Shown piece by piece: positions 44,601 through 52,795 of a stretch of 53,769 nt of DNA. The notes beneath the pieces are model-generated. The model was not told the origin of the DNA. It saw only the letters and a program-made list of their open reading frames with translations, and ran no database searches. The position numbers and the translations under genes are program-made. The stretch spans positions 1 to 53,769 of the forward strand of contig JANWIW010000029.1 of NCBI GenBank assembly GCA_025449695.1, written 5' to 3'. This DNA comes from Minisyncoccota bacterium. GTDB taxonomy: Bacteria > Patescibacteriota > Minisyncoccia > UBA6257 > 2-01-FULL-56-20. Each line of letters opens with the position of its first letter. Position 1 is the stretch's first letter.

Positions 44601-46270
44601 CGGTGAGCGCGTCCGAGCTCGGAGAACGCATCCGGCATGTGCGGGAAGGGTTGAAAGTGGTGACCGGACAGACCGTCCTGGAGCGCGTAGCGGAGATGTA
44701 TCTGCGTCCCGCAGGGCTCACGCGGCCGGAAGAACTTCTGGAGGTCATGCGCGCCGCGAAGACCTCCGCCGATTCGAGGGGCCGCGCCATGATCGCGGAA
44801 GTCCTCCGGACGGAAGGGCAGACCCTCGGAATAAACGAGGGGGACCTGCTGAAAGCCGTGAACCACAAGTACATCGGCAACATCCTCCAGAACGGCTCGG
44901 TGGCTAAGGAGTTCCTCGGCGCGAATTCCGACTCTGACTCGACCCCGCTCGACACCGATGTGAGCATTGTTCTCCCGGAAGATCTCAAAGAAGGGAATGC
45001 GGGAGCTATCCGCAATTCCCACGCGAACGACAGCACGTACGGCTCGTTGCTTTTCGTGCTCAAGGACCATGGCCGGTTCCAGCGCACCGAAGAGGGCGTG
45101 AACGTGCGGCCGGAGGCCGGCAAGCGGGAGCTCTTCAAGACGGGCGTGCTCGGCGAGCGGCACTATGGGATCAGGACCGGATTCGCGTCCACGGAGATCG
45201 ATTTCATGGTGGCGAAAGAAGAAATCACCCGCGATGCCAAAGGCATGGAAAAGCTGTTCTTCGAAATTGTGCAGAACGGATTCTACGTGCCCATCGTGGA
45301 CATCGAAGGCAAAATCATCTTCACCCCGGAGATGTATGATGAGCGGCGACGGGCTTTCGCGGGAGTGGAGAAGTTCGACGGCGAGCCGTTGCGGTTCGAG
45401 CCATTGTCCCCGGATAGCCGTTCCTACGGCCAGATCCGGGAGATCGGCGCGGCCTTCCCGGAGGACAGTGAACGGGTCCGGACCGCGGCCGGAGCCATCC
45501 GGAGCGAGATCCAGGTTGCCCTGGGCGGCCTGGGAGTGAGTCTCAGATCCGAGTTCGACACGGGCATTCTTGGCGCCGAGCTCCTGGACACCGGTTCGAC
45601 CGGCCGGTACACCAACATGCCCGGTGATTTCGACTTCGATTTCAGCCTGAAGCTGGATGCGAACGATTTCCCGAAAGCGAAGGCGCTCGCGCAGGCAATC
45701 AATAGCTTAATGGTCAAGGAAGGGAGCAATGATCACGAGGAGGAAGGAGGATACTACCAATTGAGGGCAAAAGGCGTCACTCGGATAGGAGACCGCGTCT
45801 TCGAAAAGCCCCTCGACATCGATATCGGCTTCGCCAGCAAATCGGATCTTAGCGTGTATGGTTCGCATGACGCGATCCGCGATAAGTTGGATCACATCAG
45901 GGAGCACCAAGGCGAGGAAGCATATCGGGAATCCGTTGCCAACGTCATACTTGCCAAGACCTTTCTGAAGGAAGGCCATGCGTATAAGAAGGGAGAAGCC
46001 GCGGACGGAGGAATGGGCGGCATTGGCGTGGAGAACTGGATTCTCGCGCATGGCGGCAATATGGAATCCGCGTTCCGCAGTTTCTACGATGCCGCTCATG
46101 ACGAACAGGGCAATCGGGTCTCTATCGATGAATTCAGGAAGCGGTACCGGGTTCTGGACGCGGGAGTCAACATCAAATACCTTGGCCACGACAATTTTAT
46201 CGACATCCTGAAGCCCCAGGGGTACGAGGCGATGCTGGCCGTCATTGAAGGGTATTTGGAAGGGAAATAA
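41663..46270 (+). CDS. 1535-aa protein: long helical region plus C-terminal nucleotidyltransferase-like domain
   Basis: LLDTGSTGRYTNMPGDFDFDFSLKL...DIDIGFA; VILAKTFLKEGHAYKKGEAADGGMGGIGVENWILAHGGNMESAF resembles class I (archaeal) CCA-enzyme segments. Confidence 0.7.
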   Translation: MTNETKKPLDSIGEIPAGTVEGASERKLDERTLQEALERAGVEVESEGARVLDEAERRAAPPSSIVLDPSKVEAIREEGGFGSRIQGLRDMISGLVQATKDKIAAIAKNREEGRLISEVKSQRVENPQRVAELGRYLERQAVEKHSETFSDREQGQQRAEAQAAKLRSEGYSVSAIPYGATKDYIATKETPYVFRPKESQVLVQHLADMAAASPNAIRVFEALQGFGFRLELQGFGASSGAVLNGAQGLKELVREPNAAAFLERLSALGPETVTREFTGHLGKDETFRRLAQLAKKEAEHPFLAESGPALARVAEAFGHPLELSNLETWARLAEDEAVLEILPSLVDKYGKAVGETGRSGYGHELQEKTIIKEVATLKDANVAGEFAALIKAGFPANALGYMDGNAHSTATRNIKRAVEAFAETPGLQELMRGMVDVFGMRDVVDSRTLAQCKEFLNDVPSAPAALSLLARRGIKTRPEDNRYLLEPSARQDIRKTFDAMAEPDFEAFMTQCQQLGYRFGEDDFLPSYRNDARFNGVVQNYQNEAFRSALGSEEGQALSAYLKVFEMPSLRWYGEIVVEMLAIPDALATMQKLEKAYGYRYAAASDQIGEAYKLTEALKDQELCRKLVDPSMVRILSGQAGFDIKFSMLDAKRQVALLEKPSTKAVLEDAEAIGFAKEILGSSTSLKDIIGLAQCDPSLRPLLRRMVTEFHYSPLVLDHEDEQGNPSYTLYEEGTLKRLRDDPTILEVQGRLKQAGLEKNPMHWAPELRKAADLDLVALFERYAGSPGTLQMIWQNMEAMAELRSLYPDKVETYMEIFQKVADSPSQEVQRLKDQLLSQLLRSEHPVEDYQKIESIFIKNNVPTVGKVFNVFQVLYDSGRVDQILKGNTRLSPVLEASGSGRRYYTIYQDLLSVHIESGNRSLKEYVEVLQSGGDLLDRFEQEGLASLEEREQERLRYFVGKLETLLSRSALETAGEAFAVSASELGERIRHVREGLKVVTGQTVLERVAEMYLRPAGLTRPEELLEVMRAAKTSADSRGRAMIAEVLRTEGQTLGINEGDLLKAVNHKYIGNILQNGSVAKEFLGANSDSDSTPLDTDVSIVLPEDLKEGNAGAIRNSHANDSTYGSLLFVLKDHGRFQRTEEGVNVRPEAGKRELFKTGVLGERHYGIRTGFASTEIDFMVAKEEITRDAKGMEKLFFEIVQNGFYVPIVDIEGKIIFTPEMYDERRRAFAGVEKFDGEPLRFEPLSPDSRSYGQIREIGAAFPEDSERVRTAAGAIRSEIQVALGGLGVSLRSEFDTGILGAELLDTGSTGRYTNMPGDFDFDFSLKLDANDFPKAKALAQAINSLMVKEGSNDHEEEGGYYQLRAKGVTRIGDRVFEKPLDIDIGFASKSDLSVYGSHDAIRDKLDHIREHQGEEAYRESVANVILAKTFLKEGHAYKKGEAADGGMGGIGVENWILAHGGNMESAFRSFYDAAHDEQGNRVSIDEFRKRYRVLDAGVNIKYLGHDNFIDILKPQGYEAMLAVIEGYLEGK

Positions 46271-46329
46271 GGCCATGAAGGTCCTTCGCGTTTCTGGAGC
46301 TACCGCTTTCACGGTACACTAAATCATCC

Positions 46330-48000
46330 ATGGCCAAAGAGACGAAGATATGCAGAAACTGCACCGGCTCTTTTACGATCGAGCCGGACGACGCGGCGTT
46401 CTATGCGCGCATAGACGTGCCGCTGCCCACGCTTTGCCCGGAGTGCCGCTTCAAGCGGCGAGCGGTCTGGCGAAACGAGACCACTCTCTATAACCGGGCC
46501 TGCGGCCTGTGCAACGCGCCGGTTATCAGCATGTATAACCCCAAATCCCCGTATGTGGTCTATTGCAATACCTGCTGGATTTCAGACAAGTGGGATCCCG
46601 GATCTTATGCCATGGACTACGACCCGGAGCGCCCCTTCCTGGAGCAGTTCAATGCCCTCCTTCTTAAAGTGCCTAAATGGGCAACCTACAGCAGTCCTGC
46701 TTCGGGGCCGAACATCAACAGCGAATATACGAACTTCGCGGGCGGCAACAAGGATTGTTACCTGATTTTCAACTCGGGGCCAAAAAATGAGAACTGCGCT
46801 TATTCCCGGGGCCTGACCAATACCCAGAATGTGTTCGATACCTACTACGGCGACGGCCTGGAGCGGGTGTACGAGGGGGTGAACGTCCAAAAGAGCGCAG
46901 GGGTCGCCTGGAGCACCGATGTGTCCGATTGCCTGGACTCCGCGTTTCTTCTCAACTGCAGCGGTTGCAAGGATTGCTTCGGCTGCGTGAATCTGCGCCA
47001 CGCGACGAACTGCTTCTTCAATGAGCAACTGACCGCGGAGGAATATCGCCGCCGAGTAGACGAGATCACGGGCAGCCGCACGAAGATAGCCGAAGCCCGC
47101 CGGCGGTTCGAAGAACTTGCCCGGAATCTACCTCGCCGCGAGAACAGCAACCTCAAATCCGTGAACTGCATTGGCAATTACCTCATCGAATCCAAGGATT
47201 GCCGCCATTCTTTCGAGGTGGCCGGCGGCGAGAACCTTTGCTATTCCTTTTCTACGAAATGGGGCAAGGATAACTACGACATAGCAGGTCATGGCCGGAA
47301 GAGCGAACTTCTCTACGAGTGCGTCGGGGTAGGTTGGAGCTCGCGGATATGGTTCTCTTCTTCCGTCGAGAGCTCGCACGACGTCGAATATTCCCATACT
47401 GTGCGTTCCAGCCAGTACTGTTTCGGTTGCGATGCGGTCCGGAACGGGGAGCATATGATATTGAACAAGAGATACACGGAGGAGGAATACCGCCGTCTCC
47501 GCGAGGACATCATCGGCAAGATGAAGGCGGAAGGGACCTATGGAGAGTTCTTTCCAATAGGAATGGCCCCCTTCGGCTACAACGAGACCGTGGCGGAAGA
47601 TAATTTTCCGCTTTCCCGCGAGGAGGCCGTCGCGCATGGCTACCGTTGGGAAGAAAACGTGCAGATGACGACGGGCAAAGAAACCTTGCGGCCGGAGGAA
47701 GTTCCGGACCACATTGACGATGTGCAGGATTCGATATTGGGCGGCGTCCTGCGTTGCGCGGGATGTGGACGGAATTACAAGGTCATCCCCGTTGAACTTG
47801 CCTTCTATCGCCAGATGAAGTTGCCGGTCCCTGCAGAGTGTTTCTACTGCCGCCACCGCGCCCGGATCCGGAGAAGGGGACCGATGGAAATATTCGACAG
47901 TGCGTGTGCCAAGTGCGACAAGAGCATCAAGACTACTTATGCGCCGGACCGCCCGGAGATCGTGTATTGCGAAAGTTGTTATCAATCAGAGGTGGCATAA
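46330..48000 (+). CDS. Cys-rich zinc-ribbon protein with duplicated terminal zinc-ribbon modules
   Basis: CRNCTGSFTIEPDDAAFY..P.LCPECRFKRR and CAGCGRNYKVIPVELAFY..P.ECFYCRHRARIRR; Cys-rich centre. Confidence 0.75.
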   Translation: MAKETKICRNCTGSFTIEPDDAAFYARIDVPLPTLCPECRFKRRAVWRNETTLYNRACGLCNAPVISMYNPKSPYVVYCNTCWISDKWDPGSYAMDYDPERPFLEQFNALLLKVPKWATYSSPASGPNINSEYTNFAGGNKDCYLIFNSGPKNENCAYSRGLTNTQNVFDTYYGDGLERVYEGVNVQKSAGVAWSTDVSDCLDSAFLLNCSGCKDCFGCVNLRHATNCFFNEQLTAEEYRRRVDEITGSRTKIAEARRRFEELARNLPRRENSNLKSVNCIGNYLIESKDCRHSFEVAGGENLCYSFSTKWGKDNYDIAGHGRKSELLYECVGVGWSSRIWFSSSVESSHDVEYSHTVRSSQYCFGCDAVRNGEHMILNKRYTEEEYRRLREDIIGKMKAEGTYGEFFPIGMAPFGYNETVAEDNFPLSREEAVAHGYRWEENVQMTTGKETLRPEEVPDHIDDVQDSILGGVLRCAGCGRNYKVIPVELAFYRQMKLPVPAECFYCRHRARIRRRGPMEIFDSACAKCDKSIKTTYAPDRPEIVYCESCYQSEVA

Positions 48001-48181
48001 CAACTTTCGTCCTGAGCTTGCTTGTTCCTCAGCCTATCGAAGAGGCCGAATCCGTCGAAGGGCGAGGCGTGCTACCAACAGGCAGTGATTTGACAACAGA
48101 GTATTTTAGGTTGCAGTCAATTTTTAAAGCAGTTTGTTATTTTGTTCGTCGAAAAAGGTTGATTTTCAAGGCAAAATGACA

Positions 48182-48211
48182 TTGACATTATAGCACTAAT
48201 TGTGTTATAAT
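48182..48211 (+). promoter_or_regulatory. Promoter
   Basis: TTGACA-N18-TATAAT. Confidence 0.7.
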
Positions 48212-48231
48212 GTGAGCCTAGGAGGTAAGTC

Positions 48232-48528
48232 ATGTCCTTTGATACAACTCATTTCCGTGCGATGGTTGCAGAATGCATCCAGAAGTATGGTATCGATATC
48301 CAGAGCCTCCAGGCTCTTGCAGGCCTGCTGGGTACGCTTTCTCTCGCACCGCACACCATCTTCTACATCCAAAGCCTCACCACGGAGCATGCCGATGGCC
48401 CGATCCCGGAATCGGTCATCGACGAAATCGCCGACGCGCTGGTTGCGACCAAAGAAACGACCAGTTTCGTAGCGGCAACGAGTAGTTCGTTCCGTTGCAC
48501 TACCACCGCGGCGGCCGCAACCGCCTGA
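48232..48528 (+). CDS. Independently transcribed small protein (98 aa) with Ser/Thr/Ala-rich C-terminus
   Basis: Consensus promoter, TAGGAGG SD, downstream terminator; C-term SSSFRCTTTAAAATA. Confidence 0.7.
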   Translation: MSFDTTHFRAMVAECIQKYGIDIQSLQALAGLLGTLSLAPHTIFYIQSLTTEHADGPIPESVIDEIADALVATKETTSFVAATSSSFRCTTTAAAATA

Positions 48529-48543
48529 GTGGTCATTATCGTA

Positions 48544-48578
48544 TGCCGCAGCTTCACCGCTGCGGCACACGAATTTTC
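48544..48578 (+). terminator. Intrinsic terminator
   Basis: TGCCGCAG-cttcaccg-CTGCGGCA then ACGAATTTT. Confidence 0.65.
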
Positions 48579-48636
48579 AGGCGTTATCCCCAGGGTCCGG
48601 TTTTGACCTCCGGCCACAAGCTTTTATTGTGAACGT

Positions 48637-49161
48637 ATGGAACCCGATCAAGCACCGCGCCCGCGCATCTTTTCACGGCACTTCTTTCATGTTGTTACGG
48701 TGTTCTTGGTGATCATCGCCGCGCCCGCGATGTATGTGTACTGGGCAGGGAGACCTGTCCAAGGAACTATCCAGGAAACGGGCACGGAGGAAGATTACCG
48801 GCAATACCGGAACGAAACCGAAAAATATGAAGACACGCTGCGCGCGGATACATACGGCGGCGCATCGCCCGAGGAAACCCTGAGCCTTTTTATAAAAGCG
48901 CTGGCGGCATCGGATGCGGCCCTGGCCAGCAAGTATTTCGAGCCGCCCGAGGCCAAGCAGGAAGAGTGGCGGGCCAAGCTCGCGGCACAGCAAGCGATCC
49001 TTCCACGCCTGGCCGCGGAGCTCGAGAAGTATGACGAGCTGAAGCAACTGACTCCCGCAACTTCCCTCTTCATCTACAAAAATGCCGACGGCTCAGTGGG
49101 ATTGCAGCTTTCTATGCGGTACATACCTCTCTCCAAGCTATGGAAGATCGAAGGTCTTTGA
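48637..49161 (+). CDS. Membrane-anchored hypothetical protein
   Basis: One N-terminal TM helix; TTGACC-N16-TATTGT with ATG 6 nt after the -10. Confidence 0.6.
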   Translation: MEPDQAPRPRIFSRHFFHVVTVFLVIIAAPAMYVYWAGRPVQGTIQETGTEEDYRQYRNETEKYEDTLRADTYGGASPEETLSLFIKALAASDAALASKYFEPPEAKQEEWRAKLAAQQAILPRLAAELEKYDELKQLTPATSLFIYKNADGSVGLQLSMRYIPLSKLWKIEGL

Positions 49162-49223
49162 TCAGGATATCCTCTGCCGGATCAGTTTAAGGAAAATTGA
49201 TGGCGTTCGCGTAAGGTAAGGCC

Positions 49224-51269
49224 ATGCGTGCACGCATGGCCATCATCTTTACCGCCCTTCTCGCGGTGCTCGCGCCTCAGTATGCGCAAGCATATGGGAC
49301 GCAGACCCATGCATATTTGACCGGTGTGGCGTTTGATCTCTACAACGCCAGCGCTCAAGAGCCCTTGCCGGCCGAGTGGCGGGATTATATGGTCGAAGGT
49401 TCCCGCGCGGAAGATGCCGACCCGCGCTATATGAATCACTTTTATGATCCGGTAGGGAACCGGGGGTTGCGCCGCGATCCAGCCATAGACCCCTTTTATT
49501 TTCTTGGTACCTGGCCTTCCTCCAAGGCGTGGGCACAGGATGGCAGCGCTCAGAATCGTCCTTTCTACAAGCTAAGCGCGGCAATGGCCGCGGCGGAAAG
49601 CGATTTCAGCTGGGATGCGGGCATCCGTGCCTATGCGCGCGGCGAACACGGGAAGGCAATGGCTATTCTGGGGCACATCCTGCATCTCATCGAGGACCTG
49701 GCAGTTCCGGAGCACACCCGCAACGATCCTCATCCGCTCGGATGCCCCTACGAAGATTGGACGGCGCGCTTCGATCCCGGCCACCCCGACCCGGGCCTTC
49801 GGGACAGGCTCCAAGGCATGGCGCCGGTTCGCCTGGATGATCTGAACGCCTACTTCGACGATCTTGCGCGTTACACGAACTCCCATTTCTACAGCCACGA
49901 CACGATCGGCATCCAGAACGGCTATTCCGCGCCGGTGTCGGAGGTCCTGGAACGGAGGAACGGCCTGTGGTTCCGGATGGGGGAGGACGAGGAAGGATCC
50001 TATCCGCTGGTCCAACAGGTGCGATTGAACCGGTTCAACTTCGCGGTGGCCCTGGCAGGGGACCTGTCTCTTGCGGACCCGAACGGCACGGTTATGGAAG
50101 CGTACTGGTTCCGCCTTGCGCCGCGGGCCGTCCGATACTCAGCGGGAGTGATAGATCTTTTCTTAAAGGAAGGGGAGCGGGCAAAACGCAATCCCCTGTT
50201 TGCAAGTACAGAACGGGAATCGTGGTTGGACCGCTTCGGCACGGCGGTCAGGAGAGCGGTCGGTGCAGTTCTCGACGGTAATGCCGGACCGGCGGTTCTC
50301 GCACCGTTGCCGGCGGGGCATGGATCTCCGGAACCCCTGCAGGCCGGACCTGCGGTAGAGAAGGAACCGGCCCTGCCCGGCGCTCCCGGCAAGGAAGCCG
50401 GTCCGAAGCTTCCCATCTCATCCTCTACGACTGCAGCTTTTCCTCCAGTCTCCTTGATCACTGTACCTGTCCCTTCCCAGATGGCGTCCGCGACTGTGGC
50501 AAAGGTCAAAACCGCATCTTTCCCGGATACGCTCGTAGTCTCTCTGCCGCTTGTCTTCTATGGTGGCGCACCTTCCGCAATCACCTCGCCGTCCGTTACA
50601 GAGAAGATCATCGAGCAAGTGTACGATAGCCTGGAAGAGGCTGCTGCTCCACCCCCGGCGCCCACGAGCACGATTCCGGAAACGGGAGGAGAAGGAGATC
50701 AAGAGGAGAATGAGGAAGAGAGTGGGGATATTCCAACCGCCACGTCCACGGACGAAGGCGCCTCGGGAGGAGTCCTCATCTTGCCCGAGCCTCCGCCAAT
50801 CGCGACGAGCACCGAGCCCGGTCCTTTTCCCGGCACCGCGTCGACTACCGCCACCTCTACGGATTCCGGTATTCCACCTGAGCCGCGGACCGCGAGTGGA
50901 GCCTTTGATCGCGCCTCGTTCCCGAACGAATACTGCAATTTCGGAAAGGCGACGCTCGTACCCGCCGAAGATATACGGATCGCTTCCGTCGATTTCTTCG
51001 CGGCCTGCGCCAATGGGTTCTGCGGCGGCCCGGATACCTTCCGTATCTTCGACGAAGACGGCTTGACCATGCTTGCGGAAAGCAAACCGGGCATGTTCGG
51101 CCATGTGGAGCTCCGGCCTATGTATCTTGAGTTCTGGCCAGAGGACCGGATAGTCCTCACGGCCGGACACACGTACCGCATCACTCCCTTCGCCGGGAAC
51201 GGCCAGTGCATGGTGGATTCCTGGGGAGGCCCGCGCGGCATCTTCACATTGAATGGAATCGCCCCGTAA
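49224..51269 (+). CDS. Secreted zinc-dependent phospholipase C-like protein with C-terminal accessory domain
   Basis: Signal peptide MRARMAIIFTALLAVLAPQYAQA; THAYLTGVAFDLY.., HFYDP.., AMAILGHILHLIEDLAVPEHTRNDPH. Confidence 0.65.
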   Translation: MRARMAIIFTALLAVLAPQYAQAYGTQTHAYLTGVAFDLYNASAQEPLPAEWRDYMVEGSRAEDADPRYMNHFYDPVGNRGLRRDPAIDPFYFLGTWPSSKAWAQDGSAQNRPFYKLSAAMAAAESDFSWDAGIRAYARGEHGKAMAILGHILHLIEDLAVPEHTRNDPHPLGCPYEDWTARFDPGHPDPGLRDRLQGMAPVRLDDLNAYFDDLARYTNSHFYSHDTIGIQNGYSAPVSEVLERRNGLWFRMGEDEEGSYPLVQQVRLNRFNFAVALAGDLSLADPNGTVMEAYWFRLAPRAVRYSAGVIDLFLKEGERAKRNPLFASTERESWLDRFGTAVRRAVGAVLDGNAGPAVLAPLPAGHGSPEPLQAGPAVEKEPALPGAPGKEAGPKLPISSSTTAAFPPVSLITVPVPSQMASATVAKVKTASFPDTLVVSLPLVFYGGAPSAITSPSVTEKIIEQVYDSLEEAAAPPPAPTSTIPETGGEGDQEENEEESGDIPTATSTDEGASGGVLILPEPPPIATSTEPGPFPGTASTTATSTDSGIPPEPRTASGAFDRASFPNEYCNFGKATLVPAEDIRIASVDFFAACANGFCGGPDTFRIFDEDGLTMLAESKPGMFGHVELRPMYLEFWPEDRIVLTAGHTYRITPFAGNGQCMVDSWGGPRGIFTLNGIAP

Positions 51270-51298
51270 AGCAGCGGGCCGGTGCTATAATAAAGCGT

Positions 51299-52795
51299 AT
51301 GTCGCTTCTCATCCGCAACGTGAGCGTGCTCGGCTCGACGCAGGACCTGCCGGAGCGCGCGGACGTGTTCGTGAATGGCGACACAATCTCCGCCATCGGC
51401 AACTTCCCGCAGAAGAGCGCCGACGAGGTGATCGACGGGCAGGGCGCGTATCTCTCGCCAGGCTTCATCGACGTGGATACGACTTCGGACCATTATCTCA
51501 CCCTCTTTTCCGGTCCCGGGCAGGAGGATTTCCTGAGGCAAGGAGTAACCACTATCGTGGGCGGCCACTGCGGCGCGAGCCTGGCTCCCTTGCTCTATGG
51601 CAGCCTTGAATCCATACGCAAGTGGGGGGATCCGGAGAAGGTGAACGTGGACTGGCACACCGTTGCCGAGCTCTTTGAGGCGCTGAAACGCCGTCCGCTC
51701 GGGGTTAATTTTGCGACCTTCGCCGGTCATTCCACCATCCGCCGGGCGATGCTCGGCGAGGACATCCGCGATCTTGCCAAGAACGAGATCGCGGTCTTCA
51801 AGGGAGTCATCGAGAAGGCGATGACGGACGGGGCGATGGGGCTCTCGAGCGGTTTGGAATACGTACACAGCCGGGGCGCCTCTTACGCGGAATTGAAGGC
51901 TCTCCTCGCCGCGGTTGGGCCGAATGGAATCTACGCGACGCACCTGCGCCATGCCGCGGGCGCCGTGGACGGCGGCATGGAGGAGGCGGTCAGGCTGCAT
52001 CAGGAGACGGGCGTGCCGGCGCTCGTGAGCCACTTTGTGCCGGTCCACAGGTTCCGCAAGGAATATCTCCGCGCGCTCGAGCTTATGGACGCCCTGCCGG
52101 CGGAGGCAGACTTCCACTTCGACGTCTATCCTTTCGGCGGTACGGTGTTCGCGCTGTACCGTCTCATGCCGGAGTGGGCTCAGAACGGCAACCTCGAGCT
52201 CATGGTCAGGAACGTGGCGGATGAATGGCTCGGCAAGCGCATCACCGCGAGCCTGCCGGAAATCGACCCCCTGCAGATCACGATCGAGGCGGCGCGCAAT
52301 CCCGATCTCGCCGGCCGGACGCTCGCCGAGTTCATGGAGTTCGCCGGCGTCGAAGGAGCCCGGGCGGGACTTCTGGAGCTCATGCGCGCCACCCGCCTGC
52401 AGGCGGTGGTCTCCTGGCAGAACGTGGACGAGGGGCTCCTGGAGGAAGCCTTGCTGCATCCGCGGGCCCTCATTGGCTCGCACGCCGCCGCCGGCATCGA
52501 GGTGTACGAACGGGAGACCTTTTTGCAGGAGCGGGCCCGCCGGGCATTCACCGCCTTCCTGGGCCGCATGGAGGAAAAGAAAATGCTGGAGGAGGGGGTC
52601 CGGCGGGTGACCGCCATGCCCGCGAAGAAGTTCGGCTTCAAGCGGAGGGGTGCCGTGGCGCAGGGCTATGCCGCCGATCTGGTCATCTTCAAATCCGGCG
52701 CGGTCCGGACCGTGGTAGTGAACGGCAAGGTCGCCCTCCACGAAGGCAATCCGACAGGCGCGCTCGCAGGGCGCCCGTTGCGTCGCGAGCCATGA
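51299..52795 (+). CDS. N-acyl-D-amino-acid deacylase (amidohydrolase)-like protein
   Basis: LIRNVSVLGS..SPGFIDVDTTSD..QGVTTIVGGHCGASLAP.., YATHLRHAAGAVDGGMEEAVRL.., GYAADLVIF. Confidence 0.8.
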   Translation: MSLLIRNVSVLGSTQDLPERADVFVNGDTISAIGNFPQKSADEVIDGQGAYLSPGFIDVDTTSDHYLTLFSGPGQEDFLRQGVTTIVGGHCGASLAPLLYGSLESIRKWGDPEKVNVDWHTVAELFEALKRRPLGVNFATFAGHSTIRRAMLGEDIRDLAKNEIAVFKGVIEKAMTDGAMGLSSGLEYVHSRGASYAELKALLAAVGPNGIYATHLRHAAGAVDGGMEEAVRLHQETGVPALVSHFVPVHRFRKEYLRALELMDALPAEADFHFDVYPFGGTVFALYRLMPEWAQNGNLELMVRNVADEWLGKRITASLPEIDPLQITIEAARNPDLAGRTLAEFMEFAGVEGARAGLLELMRATRLQAVVSWQNVDEGLLEEALLHPRALIGSHAAAGIEVYERETFLQERARRAFTAFLGRMEEKKMLEEGVRRVTAMPAKKFGFKRRGAVAQGYAADLVIFKSGAVRTVVVNGKVALHEGNPTGALAGRPLRREP

